NCBI RefSeq assembly: GCF_048001765.1
Contig: NZ_CP181447.1
Coordinates: 372,001-436,000 of the forward strand
Length of the DNA stretch: 64,000 nt
DNA from: Bombiscardovia asteroides_K
GTDB lineage: Bacteria; Actinomycetota; Actinomycetes; Actinomycetales; Bifidobacteriaceae
Reading direction: 5' to 3'
Of the stretch, positions 51,541 through 60,053 are shown one piece after another. How positions within the stretch are numbered: the stretch's first letter is position 1; every line of letters begins with the position of its first letter. The notes beneath the pieces were generated by a model, which was not told the DNA's origin, did no database searches, and saw nothing but the letters and a program-made list of their open reading frames with translations. The translations under genes were made by a program, and so were the position numbers.

Positions 51541-54476
51541 TTGAAGCGATTGCAAGAACGGGGCGTCAAGGGTCCGCAGCATGTCAGCCGTCAGATCATC
51601 GCCGTTCTGGTAACCCTTCTGGCGACGTTGGTCATGGTTGTTCCGCTTGGGCTCAGCGCCCTTTCGGCTAATCACGCCAATGCCATTGATGAACAGGACG
51701 AAACGGCCAGCAGGAAACCGAAGCTCTATAGGATGATGGCCTTCAACGACAGGATCGATGCCTACCAGGATGAGCTGCGCATGGACTTCATCCTGCGCGT
51801 AAAGCACAATGAATTTAAGCCGGATTGCGTCGGTGTTGGTGGGACTGACACCAAAAATCCGTCACAATGCAATCTATCCTTCATATATCAATTTGTTGGT
51901 TCTGACAATCCTGACTATTACAGACGGGTACGGTATATGAACACTAAACTCCAGATGATTACGTAGACAGCAATAAAAATGCTTACGCTTATGATGGGGC
52001 CTTAGCCTGGGCAAGGAATCAGGATGAGTTCTTCACCGTTCATAAGATAATCAATTCTGGTTTGTATGACTACCTGACTATATCCATTGAGGGTGACATG
52101 AATATTGCGGATTCCTCTTCTGATCCTGCAAAATTTGCGGTTGGTGGTCACCCTGAGCCCTTGAATGTCTTTGCCATCGTTGGTGACCAGAATAAGGCCC
52201 TGTCTTGCGGTAGTTCTTCGTGGTCCTGGACTACCAATAACTGCACAAATTTTGATCCGGCTTCCATGAGTGATTTACAGGCTCAAGATAGATATTCAAA
52301 TATCACGGCAAGCCTGTCCAAGGACAAACAGATGAAAGTGTATATGGGTTACTGCTTGGACAGCAAAGCAGATATGAAGTGCAGCGGCCCGTATTCTTGG
52401 GTCGGTTGGGATGCCAACCCAAATCTCTATCAAAACAATCAGGCTAATTGGGGCATGGTGACGGATTATGGTTTTCCTGAATATAGGAACACTTCCACTA
52501 CTGGGCTAATCAATGCCACTGCTCCGGGCACAGCCCCGGCACGGTCTTTCTCCGTGTACTGGCTGAATCCGCGTGGCAGTACAAATTGATAATCCTGATG
52601 GCATATGTTCTGAGACCAATTCGTATTATTACCAGTGGGTGGCTCTGAAGGATAGCGATTGGGTGCCTGTCAATGAGCTGACCCCTGAGCCGATCCTGGT
52701 GACAGGCCAGCAGCCGTCTCCCAATTCGGCAACTACCACGACTAGCAAGGCAGCCCAAGTCAGCAGGTATTCGGCTTTCAACGTGAGCCCAAAGGACCCG
52801 AGGTATCTTAACAACCCCAACGTGCTTTTTGCCACTGATAAGGATGGCAATCTCATGCCTGCTCAGAAGGCTGATGGCGGGATTGATTTCAAGGAGGCCA
52901 AGGAGAAGCAGGATCTTGATGGTTATTTCAAGATGGTCACCTGGCCTGTTACTACGAATCGGGACGGCAGCGCTTGTACCGTCAGCCCTGAAGTGTACAA
53001 CCCCAAGAGCGCTGGTCTTGTGGGAATTGATGATAGCATGTCCGCCGTGCAGAGGGATACGAATCTCTCTGCGGGTTGGACAATCAACAGTGCCTTTTAT
53101 AAGTATGATGTGCCTCGTCCCAATGATCCGACCATCACGAAGATTGAGAACGATGCTGATGCTGGTTTGGATGCTTCGGGTAGCGTGTATACGACCAAGC
53201 TTGATCCGGTGGTCAGTGGTGAGTGCACGCCTTCCAAGGATGCTGCGCGTCCCAACAAGGTTACTCTCTACGGCGAGGATCCCAGCAATCCCATTGTGGA
53301 GGGGCAGGGTGCAAATGGCGATGACCTGTTGAAAAGCTCGGATACGTGGGGATTCAGGCTGGGCGAGGCTGCCTGCGAGGTCGACACTAGCAGCAAACAG
53401 GGGGGGGGGGTTCCTGGCGCATACAGGACACGAACAAGCTGTATTCGTCGCCGGATCCTGGCAACAAGTACAGTGGCTACAGGCGCTATCATGCCTGGGT
53501 AACTGAGTCTATCTCCGGGTTCGGCCTGACCTCGTTCTTCTTGAATATTGCCACGGCTTATTTCGTCTCGGGCGAGAACGTGCCGGATACAAGCAAGTTC
53601 TCAGTTACGGTGCCTCATACGGTAAACGGGAGCCTGCCGGCGGATTCGGTCGTTGTGCTCAAGGGCGAAGTGTCTCCTATATATACAGCCTGGTCTTCGG
53701 GGGGTCTAGGGATGGCTGATTCGAGGATGGTCGTTTCGATAAAGCAGAAGACCGCGTCGGATTGGACGCCTTTGCTGACCACTCCGGCCAACACCTTCCA
53801 GAGGGATGCGGCTGTCGGCACTGTTTCTTCCGCTGAAGATTCCGCGACAGGTCTCACGCTGGGCCTGAACAAGACAACGGCATCCACCTGGTCCTGGTCG
53901 CTGAATATCCCAGCAGATAAGTTCACAGGCTACACAGGCGGTGACGAGACGCAGACGTACGCCTTCCAGGTTGAGATGATCAACCCGATGAACATCCGCT
54001 CGGACCCGGCCTCCCTTGAGCGGAAGGTCGACATGACGCCGACTACTTTGGCCTTGGAGCGGTATGACGTCTTCCAGGTGGCAGGGAAAGCCTATAAGTA
54101 TGTGGACGGGGATACGAAGGTTCCCGAGACCAAGGGCACCCTGGTCCATATAACCTGGCCCGGCGGTAGCGGCACGGATGTTGTCGTTGGAGACAATGGT
54201 TCATGGCAGGCGGTTCCTCCCGAGGGAATCAACCAGGGTGAGTTTACCGCTCAGGTGCATTCCGATGATGCTGAGGGTGCTGACGCGCAGGGCAGGTTCC
54301 AGGGCGGGAATCAGTCGGCTTCGGTGTCGCATGAGTTGGAGTTCCGTCCTTCCAACTCGGCTTTGCCTTTGACCGGCGGATGGCCGCTTTCGGTGCTCAG
54401 GATTCTGCTGCTGATGGCCCTTGGCCTGGTCGGCTTCGTGGCCTGCCTGAGGAACAGGCAGGAAAGTCGACACTGA
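51541..54476 (+). pseudogene. Surface protein, copy 3, broken by three frame changes
   Basis: Third paralogue, starting at the conserved TTG (MKRLQERGVKG) and ending in an intact LPLTG anchor. Relative to copy 1 it has three frame changes. One base is missing from an ATA codon near 51945, stopping the frame at 51966. One extra T occurs near 52588. A G11 run at 53400-53410 is out of frame. Between these points every segment is open and matches copy 1, for example TPDDYVDSNKNAYAYDGA directly after the deletion. There are no in-frame nonsense changes otherwise. It is therefore recently broken, phase-variable in part, or mis-assembled because the copies are so alike. Confidence 0.82.
53400..53410. 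repeat. G11 tract inside surface-protein copy 3
   Basis: Eleven consecutive guanines replace a short GGGAGGG stretch of copy 1. Twelve or nine Gs would restore the downstream frame (reading QGGGGSW or QGGGSW, as QGGSW in copy 1). With eleven, translation ends at 53502 and the cell-wall anchor is lost. Confidence 0.9.
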
Positions 54477-54492
54477 CAGCGGAAGTATAAGG

Positions 54493-54520
54493 CAGGGCCA
54501 GTTCTTGCAGGCCCTGTTCT
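54493..54520 (+). terminator. Terminator after surface-protein copy 3
   Basis: CAGGGCC (54493-54499) and GGCCCTG (54510-54516) with a 10-base loop, followed by TTCTT. It lies just before the convergent tRNA-Leu. Confidence 0.65.
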
Positions 54521-54529
54521 TAATCCCGG

Positions 54530-54610
54530 TGCGCGAGATGGGACTCGAACCCACACGTCCGAAGACACAGGAACCTAAATCCTGCGCGGCTACCATTACG
54601 CCACTCGCGC
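54530..54610 (-). tRNA. tRNA-Leu (anticodon UAG)
   Basis: Read on the minus strand, acceptor arms GCGCGAG and CTCGCGC pair. The anticodon stem CAGGA/TCCTG holds loop TTTAGGT with anticodon TAG. A variable arm (TGTCTTCGGACG) and T-loop TTCGAGT are present. CCA is not encoded. It reads CUA codons. Confidence 0.93.
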
Positions 54611-54650
54611 GTACGACATACCCTGCCGTTGAAAGGGCAGTTGGTGGAAG

Positions 54651-54723
54651 AGCCACTTGACAGAATCGAACTGTCGACCTTCTCATTACGAGTGAGACGC
54701 TCTGCCAACTGAGCTAAAGTGGC
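54651..54723 (-). tRNA. tRNA-Thr (anticodon CGU)
   Basis: Minus strand. Acceptor GCCACTT/AAGTGGC, D-arm GCTCAGTTGGCAGAGC, anticodon stem TCTCA/TGAGA with loop CTCGTAA (anticodon CGT), and T-arm GACAG/CTGTC with loop TTCGATT. It is 73 bases long; CCA is not encoded. It reads ACG codons. Confidence 0.93.
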
Positions 54724-54844
54724 CTTCGCCTCCCGTCCGGACCTGCCGGAAGAAGACAACATGCTACATCATACTGGATGCGCGCGATAAAAACGCTTTG
54801 GGTTTCGGGCTAAGGGTGTACAAGCTTCTTGACACAATGGAGGC

Positions 54845-55969
54845 ATGGATCTCAATGATTTCTATGCCGTCATTCCGGCCGGTGGCGTGGGTACCCGGCT
54901 CTGGCCATTGAGCCGTCAGGACCGGCCCAAGTTTCTCTATGATCTGTTGGGGTCAGGCAGAACCATGATCCAGGGTACTTTTGACCGGCTGGCTGGCATC
55001 TGCGGGGCCGATCATGTGGTCGTCTCCACTGGCCAGCGGCATGTGGACCAGGTGCGCCAGCAGCTTCCGGATCTGGCTGAGGATGCGCTCTTCGCTGAGC
55101 CTGTTCCCCGCGATTCCACGGCGGCTATAGCCCTGGCGACTGCCGTGCTGGCCCAGCGGCACGGCGGAGAAATCATCGTGGGCTCCTTCGCCGCCGACCA
55201 CGTTATCCGGGACGACAAAGCGTTCGCGGCCTCAGTAGGGCAGGCAGTGGCAGCGGCCCGAGCCGGTTATGTGACCACCATCGGCATCGCCGCCTCTCGT
55301 CCCTCCACCGCCTTCGGCTACATCCACCAGGGTCCCTCCCTGGCCGATCGCATTCCCGGGGCCCCGGATGCCCGCCTGGTCAGCGAATTCGTCGAGAAGC
55401 CGGATGCCTCTACAGCCCAGGCCTACCTGTCCACAGGGGAGTACCGATGGAACGCCGGCATGTTCGTCATGCAAGCCCAGGTGCTCCTGGACTGCCTGCG
55501 TCGTTACAAGCCTGAGCTCCACGCCGCGGTCATGGCCATCGCCCAGGTCTGGGACCAGGGCGGGCAGGCCCGCAGCCAGGCTATGGAGGAGCACTGGCCG
55601 GGCATCGAGAAGATCGCCTTTGACTATGCCGTAGCCGAGCCCCTATCGGCGGCCGGCGGCGTGGCGGTTGTTCCCGGGGGTTTCGATTGGGATGACATCG
55701 GCGACTTCAATTCAGTGGCGGGTCTGCTGCCGTCCTCCAACAGGCGCAACATCAAGATTCTTGGGGATGCCGACCGGGTCATGTATCTGGATTCCGCTGG
55801 AGACATGGTCGTGCCAGGCTCCGAACGCACGGTCGCCCTTCTCGGTGTGGATGACATGATCGTCGTCGACACTCCCGACGCGCTCCTGGTGGCCCCCCGG
55901 GCCCGCAGTCAGGAAGTCAAGGACATGGTGGCCAAGCTGGCCCAGTACGGCTGTGACGACATACTCTGA
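54845..55969 (+). CDS. manC: Mannose-1-phosphate guanylyltransferase
   Basis: Nucleotidyltransferase making GDP-mannose from GTP and mannose 1-phosphate, for glycans or glycolipids. The 374-residue protein has the GTP-binding PAGGVGTRLWPLSRQDRPKF (residues 11-30), a PRDSTAAIALAT segment, EFVEKPD, WNAGMFVM and GGFDWDDIGDF. It lacks the C-terminal isomerase domain of bifunctional enzymes. It follows the tRNAs and stands alone, with no phosphomannomutase or glycosyltransferase beside it. ATG 54845 has GGAGGC close upstream. Confidence 0.93.
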   Translation: MDLNDFYAVIPAGGVGTRLWPLSRQDRPKFLYDLLGSGRTMIQGTFDRLAGICGADHVVVSTGQRHVDQVRQQLPDLAEDALFAEPVPRDSTAAIALATAVLAQRHGGEIIVGSFAADHVIRDDKAFAASVGQAVAAARAGYVTTIGIAASRPSTAFGYIHQGPSLADRIPGAPDARLVSEFVEKPDASTAQAYLSTGEYRWNAGMFVMQAQVLLDCLRRYKPELHAAVMAIAQVWDQGGQARSQAMEEHWPGIEKIAFDYAVAEPLSAAGGVAVVPGGFDWDDIGDFNSVAGLLPSSNRRNIKILGDADRVMYLDSAGDMVVPGSERTVALLGVDDMIVVDTPDALLVAPRARSQEVKDMVAKLAQYGCDDIL

Positions 55970-56098
55970 GAGCAATCCGGATCGGCTAAGAAGATTGACC
56001 GATTTTGTTGTCTTCTGTCTGCTTTTGTGAGTAGTTTGGGGTACAGAACCGGGTGCTCGTCAGACCGGGCATCACCTCATGAAAGGACCCGAACAACC

Positions 56099-57796
56099 AT
56101 GGCCATCAATCCTCCAGTGGACGCTACCAGCACCAAGGCCTGGGCGGCCTTGCACCAGCACTTCGACGACATGCAGCGCCAGGGGATCGATCTGCGCGCA
56201 TGGTTCGCCAAGGACCCCCAGCGCACCGAAAAGCTCAGCTTCGAGCTGGGTGATCTCTATATTGACCTGTCCAAGAACCTGATTCAGCCCGAGACCCTGT
56301 CCCTGCTGGCCCAGCTGGGCCGCGAGGTCGGCCTCGAGGAGCGGATCGAGGCCATGTTCAACGGCGAGCACATCAACAACACCGAGGACAGGGCCGTCCT
56401 GCACACAGCGCTGCGCCGCCCCGAGGAGGACCGCGGCCGGCTGATGGTGGACGGCCAGGATGTGGTGGGTGACGTCCGCGACACACTCAAGCGCATCTAC
56501 GCCTTTGCCGATCAGGTTCGCTCGGGCAGCTGGACCGGTCTGACCGGCAAGCGGATCACCACCGTGGTCAACATCGGCATCGGCGGCTCCGACCTTGGCC
56601 CGGTCATGGCCTATGAGGCTCTCAAGCCTTATGCGGATGCCGGCATCAGCGCCCGCTACATCTCCAACATCGACCCCAACGATCTGGCCGAGAAGACGCG
56701 CGATCTGGATCCGGAGACCACGCTCTTCATCATCGTCTCCAAGACCTTCACCACCCTGGAGACACTGACCAATGCCCGCCAGGCCCGCGCCTGGCTCCTG
56801 AAGAGCCTGGGGGAGCGTGGACTGCTGTCCAAGGATGGCGAGGACCTGTCGGCCGAGGCCATCCGTCGGCACTTCATCGCCGTCTCGACCGCCCTGGACA
56901 AGGTGCGCGACTTCGGCATCGATCCTGACAACGTCTTCGGCTTCTGGAACTGGGTCGGCGGCCGGTACTCGGTGGATTCCGCCGTAGGTACCTCCCTGGC
57001 CATCACCATCGGGCCCGAGCGCTTCGAGGAGTTCCTCAAGGGCTTCAACACCGTCGACCGCTACTTCCGCGACACCCCTCTGGACCGGAACGTGGTGGCC
57101 CTGATGGGTCTGCTCAACGTCTGGTATGTCAACTTCTTCGGCGCCCACTCGCACGCCGTGCTGCCCTATGACCAGTATCTGCACCGCTTCCCGGCCTACC
57201 TGCAGCAGCTGACCATGGAGTCCAACGGCAAGTCCGTGCGCTGGGATGGCACCCCGGTAACCAGTCTGACCGGCGAAATCTTCTGGGGGGAGCCCGGCAC
57301 CAACGGCCAGCACGCCTTCTACCAGCTGATCCACCAGGGCACCCGTCTGATCCCTGCCGACTTCATCGCCTTCGCCAACACTCCCAACCCGGCCAAGGAC
57401 GGCGACCAGGACGTGCACGAGCTCTTCCTGGCCAACTTCCTGGCGCAGACCAAGGCATTGGCCTTCGGTAAGACCGCCGACGAGGTCCGAGCCGAGGGCA
57501 CTCCGGAGGCCATCGTCCCTGCCCGGGTCTTCACCGGCAACCGGCCCACCACTTCCATCTTCGGTGATGCGCTGACCCCGGCCGCCCTGGGCGAGCTGAT
57601 CGCCCTCTATGAGCACATCACGCTGACCGAGGGCACGGTCTGGGGCATTGATTCCTTTGACCAGTGGGGTGTTGAGCTGGGTAAGAAGCTGGCCCGCGAA
57701 ATCACCCCGGCCATCTCCCGGGATGACCAGGCGCTGGCCGAGCAGGACCAGTCCACCAAATCCCTGATCGCCTTCTACAGGGCCCACCGCCGCTGA
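56099..57796 (+). CDS. pgi: Glucose-6-phosphate isomerase
   Basis: Interconverts glucose 6-phosphate and fructose 6-phosphate, feeding the bifid shunt. The 565-residue protein has NIGIGGSDLGP near residue 158, the PGI signature GGRYSVDSAVG near 286, and the C-terminal signature region WGVELGKKLA. I start at ATG 56099 (MAINPPVD) with GAAAGGACC upstream; the frame is open further upstream but not conserved-looking. Codon use is strongly biased to GC, typical of a highly expressed gene. Confidence 0.97.
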   Translation: MAINPPVDATSTKAWAALHQHFDDMQRQGIDLRAWFAKDPQRTEKLSFELGDLYIDLSKNLIQPETLSLLAQLGREVGLEERIEAMFNGEHINNTEDRAVLHTALRRPEEDRGRLMVDGQDVVGDVRDTLKRIYAFADQVRSGSWTGLTGKRITTVVNIGIGGSDLGPVMAYEALKPYADAGISARYISNIDPNDLAEKTRDLDPETTLFIIVSKTFTTLETLTNARQARAWLLKSLGERGLLSKDGEDLSAEAIRRHFIAVSTALDKVRDFGIDPDNVFGFWNWVGGRYSVDSAVGTSLAITIGPERFEEFLKGFNTVDRYFRDTPLDRNVVALMGLLNVWYVNFFGAHSHAVLPYDQYLHRFPAYLQQLTMESNGKSVRWDGTPVTSLTGEIFWGEPGTNGQHAFYQLIHQGTRLIPADFIAFANTPNPAKDGDQDVHELFLANFLAQTKALAFGKTADEVRAEGTPEAIVPARVFTGNRPTTSIFGDALTPAALGELIALYEHITLTEGTVWGIDSFDQWGVELGKKLAREITPAISRDDQALAEQDQSTKSLIAFYRAHRR

Positions 57797-58018
57797 TGTC
57801 CGGCCGGGCCCTTGCAGGTCCGGCTCGTGGTATATTATTGGACAGTTGTTTGCCGGAAGGGTAGCTGCCGCATGGGCTCCCTTCCTTTCAGGTCCAGCCG
57901 GATGCTCCGGCGGATCGGCACCCCCGACGGCAGACCGTCGGGTTCCGTCCAGGATCGCCTCCTTTGGTGGTTGCGGTCCATGTCATGGGTCGATGTGCGG
58001 CGGCCATGGAGGAACAGT
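57797..58018 (+). promoter_or_regulatory. Structured leader of rplS
   Basis: The 222-base region contains TATATT (a possible -10 near 57829), then hairpins GGAAGGG (57855-57861)/CCCTTCC (57879-57885) and CCCGACGG (57923-57930)/CCGTCGGG (57935-57942) with a 4-base loop. No T-run follows the second hairpin. The layout suggests a ribosomal-protein autoregulatory leader, by inference only. Confidence 0.45.
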
Positions 58019-58390
58019 ATGAACGCGATTCAGGAATTTGACGCCAGCCACATGAAGCCTGCGGAGCAGATCCCCGACTTCCGCCCCGGCGATACCGTCG
58101 AGGTCAACGTCAACATCACTGAGGGCAACAACTCCCGTATCCAGGCTTTCACTGGCGTGGTGATCGCCCGTCAGGGTTCTGGTGTGCGTGAGACCATCCT
58201 GGTGCGCAAGGTCAGCTTCGGTGTGGGTGTCGAGCGTCGCTTCCCTCTGCACTCCCCGCAGATTGACTCCATCAAGGTGCTGCGCCACGGCCGTGTCCGC
58301 CGCGCCAAGCTCTACTACCTGCGTGGTCTGCACGGCAAGGCCGCCCGCATTGTCGAGCGTCGTGACAACAAGGCCGAGTCCAACAAGTAG
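58019..58390 (+). CDS. rplS: 50S ribosomal protein L19
   Basis: Large-subunit protein at the 30S-50S interface, 123 residues. The L19 core is clear: PDFRPGDTVEVNVNITEG, FTGVVIARQGSGVRET, VGVERRFPLHSP and KLYYLRGLHGKAARI. ATG 58019 follows GGAGGAACAGT. It is separated from trmD and rimM here and has its own leader and terminator. Confidence 0.97.
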   Translation: MNAIQEFDASHMKPAEQIPDFRPGDTVEVNVNITEGNNSRIQAFTGVVIARQGSGVRETILVRKVSFGVGVERRFPLHSPQIDSIKVLRHGRVRRAKLYYLRGLHGKAARIVERRDNKAESNK

Positions 58391-58430
58391 GTTTCGACCA
58401 GAGCGACCCAGCCCAGGCCTGGCCGCTAAC

Positions 58431-58458
58431 ACCCGGGATGCAATTCTCCCGGGTTTTT
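58431..58458 (+). terminator. Intrinsic terminator after rplS
   Basis: ACCCGGGA (58431-58438) and TCCCGGGT (58447-58454) form a perfect stem with an 8-base loop, followed by TTTTT. Confidence 0.85.
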
Positions 58459-58535
58459 CCATGCTTGGGTGTGTACGCTATGAGGCATGCGGAACCTGTT
58501 TGCGTGAAGGTTCCGGCGGATGACAAGGAGTGGAT

Positions 58536-59300
58536 ATGGCCTTTCGGGATGAGGGAGCGACCTCGTCGGGACGCTGGTACCCGGACGGCAGACAGGCCAC
58601 CTCAGCCCCGGTGCCGCCCCGTCATGCCTTGGACCGCCCCGGTGGGCGCGGTTCCACCAAGGGCAGCCACCCGCGGCTGGGTGAACGCGGTTTCCTGCCC
58701 GAGTTTCTGTTCGAGCTGGTTGCCCTCTTGGCCGTCGTCGCCGTCCTGCGCATATTTTTGTTCAGCATTTACGTCATTCCCTCCGGCTCCATGGAGAATA
58801 CCCTTGGCATCGGGGACAGAATCCTGACCACTCACCGGCTGACCAGATCCATAGTGACCCCCCGCCGAGGGGATGTGGTGGTCTTCACCGACCCTGCCAA
58901 CTGGCTAGGTGAAGAGTCCGGGCCCAGCTTCCGTGGCAGTCACCTGGTCAAGCGTCTGATTGGCATGCCCGGCGACACAGTGGCCTGCAAGGGACATGGC
59001 GCCCCGGTCACCGTGAACGGTGTCGCCCTGGACGAGAGCTCCTACCTGCGCCCAGGAGTGGAGCCTAGCTCCTTTGCCTTCAATGTCAAGGTGGACCCTG
59101 GTTACGTCTTCGTCATGGGTGACAACCGTTCCAATTCCGCCGATTCCCGCCTGCACAAGGACGACGGCCACAATGGCCTGGTCCCCATGGACAACATCAA
59201 GGGCACCGCGTTGCTGACCTATTACCCGGTGGGCAGCTGGAAGCTGCTCAACAACCAGCACAAGGTCTTCGATTCCGTGCCCGAGCCGACGAAGGACTGA
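58536..59300 (+). CDS. lepB: Signal peptidase I
   Basis: Membrane serine peptidase that removes signal peptides after Sec export. An N-terminal cytoplasmic part of about 50 residues precedes one transmembrane helix (FLFELVALLAVVAVLRIFLF). Catalytic Ser is in PSGSMENTL near residue 83 and Lys in LVKRLIGMPGD near 137. Box E is MGDNRSNSADSR. ATG 58536 has AAGGAG five bases upstream, better than the GTG at 58530. It is 254 residues and runs into rnhB with an 8-base gap. Confidence 0.95.
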   Translation: MAFRDEGATSSGRWYPDGRQATSAPVPPRHALDRPGGRGSTKGSHPRLGERGFLPEFLFELVALLAVVAVLRIFLFSIYVIPSGSMENTLGIGDRILTTHRLTRSIVTPRRGDVVVFTDPANWLGEESGPSFRGSHLVKRLIGMPGDTVACKGHGAPVTVNGVALDESSYLRPGVEPSSFAFNVKVDPGYVFVMGDNRSNSADSRLHKDDGHNGLVPMDNIKGTALLTYYPVGSWKLLNNQHKVFDSVPEPTKD

Positions 59301-59307
59301 ATCGGCT

Positions 59308-60015
59308 GTGAGGCGGATTCTGCCGACCTTGGCCACCGAGGCCGCCTTGGCTGACCGGGGAGCTGAGTACGTGCTGGGCCTGGATGAGGTCGGCCGCGGA
59401 GCCCTGGCAGGTCCGGCCATGGTTGGCGTGGTGGCGGTCCGATCCGCTGACCTGTCCCATTTAAAGGTCCCTGACGGGGTGGCGGATTCCAAGATGCTGA
59501 CCCCTGCGCGCCGGCTGGCCATGTATCGCGACCTGGAGGACTGGGCTGCCGGCTGGGCAGTGGGTGCCTGCTCCAACCATGAGATCGATCAGTGGGGCAT
59601 CGTCCACGCCCTGGGCATCGCCGCCCTGCGTGCGCTGGCCGATTTGGAGCATGGGATGGATCTGGGACCTGACCGCCGTCTGGCTGCCATCCTTGACGGC
59701 CCCAATGACTACATCACACCGGCCGCTGATAGCTTTGACGCCCCCGACCTCCCGGTTCTACCCAAGGTGTCCACCCAGGTCAAGGGCGACGCCCACTGTG
59801 CCAGTGTGGCCTGTGCAGCGGTCATCGCCAAGGTCACCCGTGACCAGCTTATGGTCCGGCTGGCCGCCTCCGATACCGCCTTTGCCCCATACCAGTGGGA
59901 GCACAACAAGGGCTATGGGTCGCCCGCACACCTGGAGGCCATACGTCGTCTGGGGCCCAGCTATCTGCACCGGGTCAGCTGGCATTTGCCCTCGTCCGGT
60001 CCCGGGAGGGGCTAA
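59308..60015 (+). CDS. rnhB: Ribonuclease HII
   Basis: Removes ribonucleotides and RNA primers from DNA. The 235-residue protein has the active-site LGLDEVGRGALAGPAMVG, the VADSKMLTPARR segment, KGDAHCASVACAAVIAKVTRD and YEW-like YQWEHNKGYGSPAH. It starts at GTG 59308. It is co-oriented with lepB, a widespread lepB-rnhB pair, and the LacI gene follows 38 bases later. Confidence 0.95.
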   Translation: MRRILPTLATEAALADRGAEYVLGLDEVGRGALAGPAMVGVVAVRSADLSHLKVPDGVADSKMLTPARRLAMYRDLEDWAAGWAVGACSNHEIDQWGIVHALGIAALRALADLEHGMDLGPDRRLAAILDGPNDYITPAADSFDAPDLPVLPKVSTQVKGDAHCASVACAAVIAKVTRDQLMVRLAASDTAFAPYQWEHNKGYGSPAHLEAIRRLGPSYLHRVSWHLPSSGPGRG

Positions 60016-60053
60016 TATCGGAACGGTCGACACGGCTATCGGAAGAAGGTCAC

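Larger units (their letters stand above)
44837..54516 (+). repeat. Tandem array of three surface-protein units
   Basis: Three paralogous units of roughly 3.2 kb: leader, TTG-started cell-wall-anchored protein and a terminator. The 3' ends of copies 1 and 3 are nearly identical at the nucleotide level over the last 170 bases. The 5' thirds diverge strongly and are A/T-rich (24 GC of 60 in the line at 45361, against 36 of 60 at 47761). Relics of a tRNA pair follow unit 2 and the intact pair follows unit 3. Confidence 0.9.

Noticed and set aside
44949..54476. CRISPR or phage origin for the repeated 45-54 kb region
   Set aside because: Repeats are whole genes with secretion and anchor signals, not short spaced repeats, and no phage gene is present.
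56072..57787. A 571-codon open frame on the minus strand opposite pgi
   Set aside because: It is the mirror of a GC-rich, strongly codon-biased gene. The translation resembles no protein family, and pgi is unmistakable on the other strand.
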